Shown here in pieces: positions 10,554-22,514 of a stretch of 64,000 nucleotides of DNA. Below the pieces are notes generated by a model, which worked only from the letters and a program-made list of their open reading frames with translations, was not told the origin of the DNA and did not search any database. How positions within the stretch are numbered: the first letter of the stretch is position 1; every line of letters starts with the position of its first letter. Position numbers and translations under genes: made by a program. This DNA is from Muricea muricata (Eukaryota > Cnidaria > Anthozoa > Malacalcyonacea > Plexauridae), in assembly GCA_963855995.1 (NCBI GenBank), contig OY979731.1, positions 5,054,942-5,118,941 of the forward strand. The letters run 5' to 3'.

Positions 10554-11199
10554 TTGCAGAACTTAGCAAGTCGAGAATCATGTTTACGGCGGTCAAACCA
10601 TCGAGATGACCGAAACAACATGTTGAAATGTGAAACCTATAACTTGCTTGTAAACTCAAAAGAAACGACGTTAGAACCATCAAAATCGCGTTTTAAGCGT
10701 GCTAAAAGCGATTTGAGCGTAAAAACATGCTCAAATCACCAACAAAAAATTGCCGTCTTAAATCGATAACGGCGACGTTTTAGAGCTTAAAATGATGTTT
10801 TCAGTGCTAAAGTGAATGAGTTGAGCGCAATGATGTACTGCAATCACGGATCTAAAAGAGACCTTCTAAATGGATATTGCAGAACTTAGCAAGTCGAGAA
10901 TCATGTTTACGGCGGTCAAACCATCGAGATGACCGAAACAACATGTTGAAATGTGAAACCTATAACTTGCTTGTAAACTCAAAAGAAACGACGTTAGAAC
11001 CATCAAAATCGCGTTTTAAGCGTGCTAAAAGCGATTTGAGCGTAAAAACATGCTCAAATCACCAACAAAAAATTGCCGTCTTAAATCGATAACGGCGACG
11101 TTTTAGAGCTTAAAATGATGTTTTCAGTGCTAAAGTGAATGAGTTGAGCGCAATGATGTACTGCAATCACGGATCTAAAAGAGACCTTCTAAATGGATA
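10554..11199 (+). repeat. Single-monomer tandem duplication (M1-M1, 323 bp)
   Basis: Two M1 monomers lie side by side at 10554 and 10877, with no M2-M3-M4 between them. Both share the private change AAACGACGTTAG (near 10,666 and 10,989) where other M1 copies have CGACCTTAG. The pair therefore arose by a one-register slip that copied one monomer. Confidence 0.9.
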
Positions 11200-14100
11200 T
11201 TGCAGAACTTAGCAAGTCGAGAATCATGTTTACGGCGCTCAAACCATCGAGATGACCGAAACAACATGTTGAAATGACAAATCTATAACTTGCTTGTAAA
11301 CTTAAAAGAAACGACCTTAGAACCATCAAAATTGCGTTTTAAGCGTTCTAGAAGCGATTTGAGCGTGAAAACATGCTCAAATCACCAACTAAAAATTGCC
11401 GTTTTAAATCGACCATGGCGACGTTTTAGAGCTTAAAATGGTGTTTTTAGTGCAAGAGTTAACGAGTTGAGCGCAATGATGTACTGCAATCACGGACCTA
11501 AAAGAGACCTTCTAAATGGAATTTGCAGAACTTAGCAAGTCGGGAATCATGTTTTCGGCGCTAAAACCATCGAGATGAGCGAAATAACATGTTGAAATGA
11601 GAAACCTATAACTTGCTTGTAAACTGAAAAGAAACGATCTTAGAAGCATCAAAATCGCGTTTTAAGCCTTCTAGAAGCGATTTGAGCGTGAAAACATGCT
11701 CAAATCACTAACTAAAAAGTGCCGTCTTAAATCGATCACGGCGACGTTTTACAGCTTAAAATGTGGTTTTCAGCACTAAAGTGAACGAGTTGAGCGCAAT
11801 CATGTACTGCAATCACGGATCTAAAAGAGACCTTCTAAATGGATATTTCAGAACTTAGCAAGTCGAGAATCATGTTTACGGCGCTCAAACCATCGAGATG
11901 ACCGAAACAACATGTTGAAATGTGAAACCTATAACTTGCTTGTAAACTCAAAAGAAACGACCTTAAAACCATCAAAATCGCGTTTTAAGCGCTCAAAAAG
12001 CGATTTGAGCGTAAAAACATGCTCAAATCACCAACTAAAAATTGCTATCTTAAATCGACCACGGCGACGTTTTAGAGCTTAAAATGGTGTTTTTAGTGCT
12101 AGAACGAACGAGTTGAGCGCAATGATGTACTGCAATCAGGGACCTAAAAGAGACCTTCTAAATGGAAATTGCAGAACTTACCAAGTCGGGAATCATGATT
12201 TCGGCGCTCAAACCATCGAGATGAATGACACAACATGTTGAAATGAGAAACCTATAACTTTCTTGTAAACTGAAAAGAAACGATCTTAGAAGCATCAAAA
12301 TCGCGTTTTAAGTGTTCTAGAAGCGATTTGAGCGGGAAAACATGCTCAAATCACTAACTAAAAATTGCCGTCTTAAATCGATCACATCGACGTCTTACAG
12401 CTTGAAATGCTGTTTTCAGTGCTAAAGTGAACGAGTTGAGCGCAATGATGTACTTTAATGACGGATCTTAAAAAAGACCTTCTAATTTGATATTGCAGAA
12501 CTTAGCAAGTCGGGAATCATGTTTTCGGCGCTCAAACCATCGAGATGACCGAAACAACATGTTGAAATGTGAAACCTGTAACTTGCTTGTAAACTGAAAA
12601 GAAACGACCTTAGAACCATCAATATCGCGTTTTAAGCGTTCTAGAAGGAATTTGAGCGTGAAAACATGCTCAAATCACCAACTTAAAATTGCCGTCTTAA
12701 ATCGACCACGGCGACGTTTTAGAGCTTAAAATGGTGTTTTTAGTCGTATAGTGAACGAGTTGAGCGCAATGATGTACTGCAATCACGGACCTAAAAGAGA
12801 CCTTCTAAATGGAATTTGCAGAACTTACCAAGTCGGGAATCATGATTTCGGCGCTCAAACCATCGAGATGAATGAAAAAACATGTTGAAATGAGAAACCT
12901 ATAACTTGCTTGTAAACTGAAAAGAAACGATCTTAGAACCATCAAAATCGCGTTTTAAGCGTTCTAGAAGCAATTTGAGCGTGAAAACATGTTAAAATAA
13001 CTAACTAAAAATTGCCGTCTTAAATCGATCACATCGACGTTTTACAGCTTGAAATGCTGTTTTCAGTGCTAAAGTGAACGAGTTGAGCGCAATGATGTAC
13101 TTTAATGACGGATCTTAAAAAAGACCTTCTAATTTGATATTGCAGAACTTAGCAAGTCGGGAATCATGTTTTCGGCGCTCAAACCATCGAGATGACCGAA
13201 ACAACATGTTGAAATGTGAAACCTATAACTTGCTTGTAAACTGAAAAGAAACGACCTTAGAACCATCAAAATCGCGTTTTAAGCGTTCTAGAAGTAATTT
13301 GAGCGTGAAAACATGCTCAAATCACCAACTTAAAATTGCCGTCTTAAATCGACCACGGCGACGTTTTAGAGCTTAAAATGGTGTTTTTAGTCCTATAGTG
13401 AACGAGTTGAGCGCAATGATGTACTGCAATCACGGACCTAAAAGAGACCTTCTAAATGGAATTTGCAGAACTTACCAAGTCGGGAATCATGATTTCGGCG
13501 CTCAAACCATCGAGATGAATGAAAAAACATGTTGAAATGAGAAACCTATAACTTGCTTGTAAACTGAAAAGAAACGATCTTAGAACCATCAAAATCGCGT
13601 TTTAAGCGTTCTAGAAGCAATTTGAGCGTGAAAACATGTTAAAATAACTAACTAAAAATTGCCGTCTTAAATCGATCACATCGACGTTTTACAGCTTGAA
13701 ATGCTGTTTTCAGTGCTAAAGTGAACGAGTTGAGCGCAATGATGTACTGCAATGACGGTTCTAAAAAAAGACCTTCTAATTTGATATTGCAGAACTTAGC
13801 AAGTCCGGAATCATGTTTTTGGCGCTCAAACCATCGAGATGACCGAAACAACATGTTGAAATGTGAAACCTATAACTTGCTTGTACACTGAAAAGAAACG
13901 ACCTTAGAACCATCAAAATCGCGTTTTAAGCGTTCTAGAAGTAATTTTAGCGTGAAAACATGCTCAAATCACCAACTAAAAATTGCTGTCTTAAATCGAT
14001 CACGGCGACGTTTTACAGCTTAAAATGCGGTTTTCAGTGCTAAAGTGAACGAGTTGAGCGCAATGATGTACTGCAATCACGGATCTAAAAGAGACCTTCT

Positions 14101-16695
14101 AAATGGATATTGCAGAACTTAGCAAGTCGAGAATCATGTTTACGGCGGTCAAACCATCGAGATGTCCGAAACAACATGTTGAAATGTGAAACCTATAACT
14201 TGCTTGTAAACTCAAAAGAAACGACCTTAGAACCATCAAAATCGCGTTTTAAGCCTGCTAAAAGCGATTTGAGCGTAAAAACATGCTCAAATCATCAACA
14301 AAAAATTGCCGTCTTAAATCGATAACGGCGACGTTTTAGAGCTTAAAATGATGTTTTCAGTGCTAAAGTGAATGAGTTGAGCGCAATGATGTACTGCAAT
14401 CACGGATCTAAAAGAGACCTTCTAAATGGATATTGCAGAACTTAGCAAGTCGAGAATCATGTTTACGGCGCTCAAACCATCGAGATGACCGAAACAACAT
14501 GTTGAAATGACAAATCTATAACTTGCTTGTAAACTTAAAAGAAACGGCCTTAGAACCATCAAAATTGCGTTTTAAGCGTTCGAGAAGCGATTTGAGCGTG
14601 AAAACATGCTCAAATCACCAACTAAAAATTGCCGTTTTAAATCGACCATGGCGACGTTTTAGAGCTTAAAATGGTGTTTTTAGTGCTAGAGTTAACGAGT
14701 TGAGCGCAATAATGTACTGCAATCACGGACCTAAAAGAGACCTTCTAAATGGAATTTGCAGAACTTAGCAAGTCGGGAATCATGTTTTCGGCGCTAAAAC
14801 CATCGAGATGAGCGAAATAACATGTTGAAATGAGAAAGCTATAACTTGCTAGTAAACTGAAAAGAAACGATCTTAGAACCATCAAAATCGCGTTTTAAGC
14901 GTTCTAGAAGCAATTTGAGCGTGAAAACATGTTAAAATAACTAACTAAAAATTGCCGTCTTAAATCGATCACATCGACGTTTTACAGCTTGAAATGCTGT
15001 TTTCAGTGCTAAAGTGAACGAGTTGAGCGCAATGATGTACTGCAATGACGGTTCTAAAAAAAGACCTTCTAATTTGATATTGCAGAACTTAGCAAGTCCG
15101 GAATCATGTTTTTGGCGCTCAAACCATCGAGATGACCGAAACAACATGTTGAAATGTGAAACCTATAACTTGCTTGTACACTGAAAAGAAACGACCTTAG
15201 AACCATCAAAATCGCGTTTTAAGCGTTCTAGAAGTAATTTTAGCGTGAAAACATGCTCAAATCACCAACTAAAAATTGCTGTCTTAAATCGATCACGGCG
15301 ACGTTTTACAGCTTAAAATGCGGTTTTCAGTGCTAAAGTGAACGAGTTGAGCGCAATGATGTACTGCAATCACGGATCTAAAAGAGACCTTCTAAATGGA
15401 TATTGCAGAACTTAGCAAGTCGAGAATCATGTTTACGGCGGTCAAACCATCGAGATGACCGAAACAACATGTTTAAATGTGAAACCTATAACTTGCTTGT
15501 AAACTCAAAAGAAACGACCTTAGAACCATCAAAATCGCGTTTTAAGCGTGCTAAAAGCGATTTGAGCGTAAAAACATGCTCAAATCATCAACAAAAAATT
15601 GCCGTCTTAAATCGATAACGGCGACGTTTTAGAGCTTAAAATGATGTTTTCAGTGCTAAAGTGAATGAGTTGAGCGCAATGATGTACTGCAATCACGGAT
15701 CTAAAAGAGACCTTCTAAATGGATATTGCAGAACTTAGCAAGTCGAGAATCATGTTTACGGCGCTCAAACCATCGAGATGACCGAAACAACATGTTGAAA
15801 TGACAAATCTATAACTTGCTTGTAAACTTAAAAGAAACGACCTTAGAACCATCAAAATTGCGTTTTAAGCGTTCTAGAAGCGATTTGAGCGTGAAAACAT
15901 GCTCAAATCACCAACTAAAAATAGTTGTTTTAAATCGACCATGGCGACGTTTTAGAGCTTAAAATGGTGTTTTTAGTGCTAGAGTTAACGAGTTGAGCGC
16001 AATGATGTACTGCAATCACGGACCTAAAAGAGACCTTCTAAATGGAATTTGCAGAACTAAGCAAGTCGGGAATCATGTTTTCGGCGCTAAAACCATCGAG
16101 ATGAGCGAAATAACATGTTGAAATGAGAAACCTATAACTTGCTAGTAAACTGAAAAGAAACGATCTTAGAACCATCAAAATCGCGTTTTAAGCGTTCTAG
16201 AAGCGATTTGAGCGTGCAAACATGTTAAAATAACTAACTAAAAATTGCCGTCTTAAATCGATCACATCGACGTTTTACAGCTTGAAATGCTGTTTTCAGT
16301 GCTAAAGTGAACGAGTTGAGCGCAATGATGTACTGCAATGACGGTTCTAAAAAAAGACCTTCTAATTTGATATTGCAGAACTTAGCAAGTCCGGAATCAT
16401 GTTTTTGGCGCTCAAACCATCGAGATGACCGAAACAACATGTTGAAATGTGAAACCTATAACTTGCTTGTACACTGAAAAGAAACGACCTTAGAACCATC
16501 AAAATCGCGTTTTAAGCGTTCTAGAAGTAATTTTAGCGTGAAAACATGCTCAAATCACCAACTAAAAATTGCTGTCTTAAATCGATCACGGCGACGTTTT
16601 ACAGCTTAAAATGCGGTTTTCAGTGCTAAAGTGAACGAGTTGAGCGCAATGATGTACTGCAATCACGGATCTAAAAGAGACCTTCTAAATGGATA
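10877..16695 (+). repeat. Composite 18-monomer HOR, copy 1 (5,819 bp)
   Basis: Order: M1 M2 M3' X1 X2 X3 X4 X3 X4 M4, then two tetramers M1 M2 M3 M4 starting at 14110 and 15403. The next unit repeats all class changes at an offset of 5,819 bp. Private changes shared with the next unit include GAGAAAGCT near 14,834 (also near 20,653) and AAATCATCAAC near 14,290 and 15,583 (the latter also near 20,109). Differences I noticed include GCAAGAG near 11,452, ATCAATATCGC near 12,618 and AGTCGTATAG near 12,742. I estimate the two copies are about 99% identical. Confidence 0.9.
11990..12011. other. Alternative hairpin of class X1
   Basis: X1 monomers read CGCTCAAA (11,990-11,997), then AAGCGA, then TTTGAGCG (12,004-12,011), an 8-bp inverted repeat with a 6-nt spacer. 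Its right half is also the left arm of the ordinary hairpin, so the two structures are mutually exclusive. Other copies lie near 7,142, 17,809, 26,860, 30,416 and 36,881. The new arm replaces the usual CGTTCTAG. Confidence 0.8.
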
Positions 16696-19600
16696 TTGCA
16701 GAACTTAGCAAGTCGAGAATCATGTTTACGGCGGTCAAACCATCGAGATGACCGAAACAACATGTTGAAATGTGAAACCTATAACTTGCTTGTAAACTCA
16801 AAAGAAACGACCTTAGAACCATCAAAATCGCGTTTTAAGCGTGCTAAAAGCGATTTGAGCGTAAAAACATGCTCAAATCACCAACAAAAAATTGCCGTCT
16901 TAAATCGATAACGGCGACGTTTTAGAGCTTAAAATGATGTTTTCAGTGCTAAAGTGAATGAGTTGAGCGCAATGATGTACTGCAATCACGGATCTCAAAG
17001 AGACCTTCTAAATGGATATTGCAGAACTTAGCAAGTCGAGAATCATGTTTACGGCGCTCAAACCATCGAGATGACCGAAACAACATGTTGAAATGACAAA
17101 TCTATAACTTGCTTGTAAACTTAAAAGAAACGACCTTAGAACCATCAAAATTGCGTTTTAAGCGTTCTAGAAGCGATTTGAGCGTGAAAACATGCTCAAA
17201 TCACCAACTAAAAATTGCCGTTTTAAATCGACCATGGCGACGTTTTAGAGCTTAAAATGGTGTTTTTAGTGCTAGAGTTAACGAGTTGAGCGCAATGATG
17301 TACTGCAATCACGGACCTAAAAGAGACCTTCTAAATGGAATTTGCAGAACTTAGCAAGTCGGGAATCATGTTTTCGGCGCTAAAACCATCGAGATGAGCG
17401 AAATAACATGTTGAAATGAGAAACCTATAACTTGCTAGTAAACTGAAAAGAAACGATCTTAGAAATATCAAAATCGCGTTTTAAGCCTTCTAGAAGCGAT
17501 TTGAGCGTGAAAACATGCTCAAATCACTAACTAAAAAGTGCCGTCTTAAATCGATCACGGCGACGTTTTACAGCTTAAAATGTGGTTTTCAGCACTAAAG
17601 TGAACGAGTTGAGCGCAATCATGTACTGCAATCACGGATCTAAAAGAGACCTTTTAAATGGATATTTCAGAACTTAGCAAGTCGAGAATCATGTTTACGG
17701 CGCTCAAACTATCGAGATGACCGAAACAACATGTTGAAATGTGAAACCTATAACTTGCTTGTAAACTCAAAAGAAACGACCTTAAAACCATCAAAATCGC
17801 GTTTTAAGCGCTCAAAAAGCGATTTGAGCGTAAAAACATGCTCAAATCACCAACTAAAAATTGCTATCTTAAATCGACCACGGCGACGTTTTAGAGCTTA
17901 AAATGGTGTTTTTAGTGCTAGAACGAACGAGTTGAGCGCAATGATGTACTGCAATCAGGGACCTAAAAGAGACCTTCTAAATGGAAATTGCAGAACTTAC
18001 CAAGTCGGGAATCATGATTTCGGCGCTCAAACCATCGAGATGAATGACACAACATGTTGAAATGAGAAACCTATAACTTTCTTGTAAACTGAAAAGAAAC
18101 GATCTTAGAAGCATCAAAATCGCGTTTTAAGTGTTCTAGAAGCGATTTGAGCGGGAAAACATGCTCAAATCACTAACTAAAAATTGCCGTCTTAAATCGA
18201 TCACATCGACGTCTTACAGCTTGAAATGCTGTTTTCAGTGCTAAAGTGAACGAGTTGAGCGCAATGATGTACTTTAATGACGGATCTTAAAAAAGACCTT
18301 CTAATTTGATATTGCAGAACTTAGCAAGTCGGGAATCATGTTTTCGGCGCTCAAACCATCGAGATGACCGAAACAACATGTTGAAATGTGAAACCTGTAA
18401 CTTGCTTGTAAACTGAAAAGAAACGACCTTAGAACCATCAAAATCGCGTTTTAAGCGTTCTAGAAGGAATTTGAGCGTGAAAACATGCTCAAATCACCAA
18501 CTTAAAATTGCCGTCTTAAATCGACCACGGCGACGTTTTAGAGCTTAAAATGGTGTTTTTAGTCCTATAGTGAACGAGTTGAGCGCAATGATGTACTGCA
18601 ATCACGGACCTAAAAGAGACCTTCTAAATGGAATTTGCAGAACTTACCAAGTCGGGAATCATGATTTCGGCGCTCAAACCATCGAGATGAATGAAAAAAC
18701 ATGTTGAAATGAGAAACCTATAACTTGCTTGTAAACTGAAAAGAAACGATCTTAGAACCATCAAAATCGCGTTTTAAGTGTTCTAGAAGCAATTTGAGCG
18801 TGAAAACATGTTAAAATAACTAACTAAAAATTGCCGTCTTAAATCGATCACATCGACGTTTTACAGCTTGAAATGCTGTTTTCAGTGCTAAAGTGAACGA
18901 GTTGAGCGCAATGATGTACTTTAATGACGGATCTTAAAAAAGACCTTCTAATTTGATATTGCAGAACTTAGCAAAACGGGAATCATGTTTTCGGCGCTCA
19001 AACCATCGAGATGACCGAAACAACATGTTGAAATGTGAAACCTATAACTTGCTTGTAAACTGAAAAGAAACGACCTTAGAACCATCAAAATCGCGTTTTA
19101 AGCGTTCTAGAAGTAATTTGAGCGTGAAAACATGCTCAAATCACCAACTTAAAATTGCCGTCTTAAATCGACCACGGCGACGTTTTAGAGCTTAAAATGG
19201 TGTTTTTAGTCCTATAGTGAACGAGTTGAGCGCAATGATGTACTGCAATCACGGACCTAAAAGAGACCTTCTAAATGGAATTTGCAGATTTTACCAAGTC
19301 GGGAATCATGATTTCGGCGCTCAAACCATCGAGATGAATGAAAAAACATGTTGAAATGAGAAACCTATAACTAGCTTGTAAACTGAAAAGAAACGATCTT
19401 AGAACCATCAAAATCGCGTTTTAAGCGTTCTAGAAGCAATTTGAGCGTGAAAACATGTTAAAATAACTAACTAAAAATTGCCGTCTTAAATCGATCACAT
19501 CGACGTTTTACAGCTTGAAATGCTGTTTTCAGTGCTAAAGTGAACGAGTTGAGCGCAATGATGTACTGCAATGACGGTTCTAAAAAAAGACCTTCTAATT

Positions 19601-22514
19601 TGATATTGCAGAACTTAGCAAGTCCGGAATCATGTTTTTGGCGCTCAAACCATCGAGATGACCGAAACAACATGTTGAAATGTGAAACCTATAACTTGCT
19701 TGTACACTGAAAAGAAACGACCTTAGAACCATCAAAATCGCGTTTTAAGCGTTCTAGAAGTAATTTTAGCGTGAAAACATGCTCAAATCACCAACTAAAA
19801 ATTGCTGTCTTAAATCGATCACGGCGACGTTTTACAGCTTAAAATGCGGTTTTCAGTGCTAAAGTGAACGAGTTGAGCGCAATGATGTACTGCAATCACG
19901 GATCTAAAAGAGACCTTCTAAATGGATATTGCAGAACTTAGCAAGTCGAGAATCATGTTTACGGCGGTCAAACCATCGAGATGACCGAAACAACATGTTG
20001 AAATGTGAAACCTATAACTTGCTTGTAAACTCAAAAGAAACGACCTTAGAACCATCAAAATCGCGTTTTAAGCGTGCTAAAAGCGATTTGAGCGTAAAAA
20101 CATGCTCAAATCATCAACAAAAAATTGCCGTCTTAAATCGATAACGGCGACGTTTTAGAGCTTAAAATGATGTTTTCAGTGCTAAAGTGAATGAGTTGAG
20201 CGCAATGATGTACTGCAATCACGGATCTAAAAGAGACCTTCTAAATGGATATTGCAGAACTTAGCAAGTCGAGAATCATGTTTACGGCGCTCAAACCATC
20301 GAGATGACCGAAACAACATGTTGAAATGACAAATCTATAACTTGCTTGTAAACTTAAAAGAAACGACCTTAGAACCATCAAAATTGCGTTTTAAGCGTTC
20401 TAGAAGCGATTTGAGCGTGAAAACATGCTCAAATCACCAACTAAAAATTGCCGTTTTAAATCGACCATGGCGACGTTTTAGAGCTTAAAATGGTGTTTTT
20501 AGTGCTAGAGTTAACGAGTTGAGCGCAATGATGTACTGCAATCACGGACCTAAAAGAGACCTTCTAAATGGAATTTGCAGAACTTAGCAAGTCGGGAATC
20601 ATGTTTTCGGCGCTAAAACCATCGAGATGAGCGAAATAACATGTTGAAATGAGAAAGCTATAACTTGCTAGTAAACTGAAAAGAAACGATCTTAGAACCA
20701 TCAAAATCGCGTTTTAAGCGTTCTAGAAGCAATTTGAGCGTGAAAACATGTTAAAATAACTAACTAAAAATTGCCGTCTTAAATCGATCACATCGACGTT
20801 TTACAGCTTGAAATGCTGTTTTCAGTGCTAAAGTGAACGAGTTGAGCGCAATGATGTACTGCAATGACGGTTCTAAAAAAAGACCTTCTAATTTGATATT
20901 GCAGAACTTAGCAAGTCCGGAATCATGTTTTTGGCGCTCAAACCATCGAGATGACCGAAACAACATGTTGAAATGTGAAACCTATAACTTGCTTGTACAC
21001 TGAAAAGAAACGACCTTAGAACCATCAAAATCGCGTTTTAAGCGTTCTAGAAGTAATTTTAGCGTGAAAACATGCTCAAATCACCAACTAAAAATTGCTG
21101 TCTTAAATCGATCACGGCGACGTTTTACAGCTTAAAATGCGGTTTTCAGTGCTAAAGTGAACGAGTTGAGCGCAATGATGTACTGCAATCACGGATCTAA
21201 AAGAGACCTTCTAAATGGATATTGCAGAACTTAGCAAGTCGAGAATCATGTTTACGGCGGTCAAACCATCGAGATGACCGAAACAACATGTTGAAATGTG
21301 AAACCTATAACTTGCTTGTAAACTCAAAAGAAACGACCTTAGAACCATCAAAATCGCGTTTTAAGCGTGCTAAAAGCGATTTGAGCGTAAAAACATGCTC
21401 AAATCACCAACAAAAAATTGCCGTCTTAAATCGATAACGGCGACGTTTTAGAGCTTAAAATGATGTTTTCAGTGCTAAAGTGAATGAGTTGAGCGCAATG
21501 ATGTACTGCAATCACAGATCTAAAAGAGACCTTCTAAATGGATATTGCAGAACTTAGCAAGTCGAGAATCATGTTTACGGCGCTCAAACCATCGAGATGA
21601 CCGAAACAACATGTTGAAATGACAAATCTATAACTTGCTTGTAAACTTAAAAGAAACGACCTTAGAACCATCAAAATTGCGTTTTAAGCGTTCTAGAAGC
21701 GATTTGAGCGTGAAAACATGCTCAAATCACCAACTAAAAATTGCCGTTTTAAATCGACCATGGCGACGTTTTAGAGCTTAAAATGGTGTTTTTAGTGCTA
21801 GAGTTAACGAGTTGAGCGCAATGATGTACTGCAATCACGGACCTAAAAGAGACCTTCTAAATGGAATTTGCAGAACTTAGCAAGTCGGGAATCATGTTTT
21901 CGGCGCTAAAACCATCGAGATGAGCGAAATAACATGTATAAATGAGAAACCTATAACTTGCTAGTAAACTGAAAAGAAACGATCTTACAACCATCAAAAT
22001 CGCGTTTTAAGCGTTCTAGAAGCAATTTGAGCGTGAAAACATGTTAAAATAACTAACTAAAAATTGCCGTCTTAAATCGATCACATCGACGTTTTACAGC
22101 TTGAAATGCTGTTTTCAGTGCTAAAGTGAACGAGTTGAGCGCAATGATGTACTGCAATGACGGTTCTAAAAAAAGACCTTCTAATTTGATATTGCAGAAC
22201 TTAGCAAGTCCGGAATCATGTTTTTGGCGCTCAAACCATCGAGATGACCGAAACAACATGTTGAAATGTGAAACCTATAACTTGCTTGTACACTGAAAAG
22301 AAACGACCTTAGAACCATCAAAATCGCGTTTTAAGCGTTCTAGAAGTAATTTTAGCGTGAAAACATGCTCAAATCATCAACTAAAAATTGCTGTCTTAAA
22401 TCGATCACGGCGACGTTTTACAGCTTAAAATGCGGTTTTCAGTGCTAAAGTGAACGAGTTGAGCGCAATGATGTACTGCAATCACGGATCTAAAAGAGAC
22501 CTTCTAAATGGATA
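16696..22514 (+). repeat. Composite 18-monomer HOR, copy 2 (5,819 bp)
   Basis: Same monomer order as the preceding unit, with the X3-X4 dimer twice (18,312-19,605) and two tetramers at 19929 and 21222. Its own differences include CTTAGAAATATC near 17,458, GCAAAACGGG near 18,971, GCAGATTTTACC near 19,285 and CATGTATAAATG near 21,934. The AAATATC change also occurs in the units at 29303 and 35768 but not in the one at 10877, so this unit is closer to those downstream in that stretch. Confidence 0.9.
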
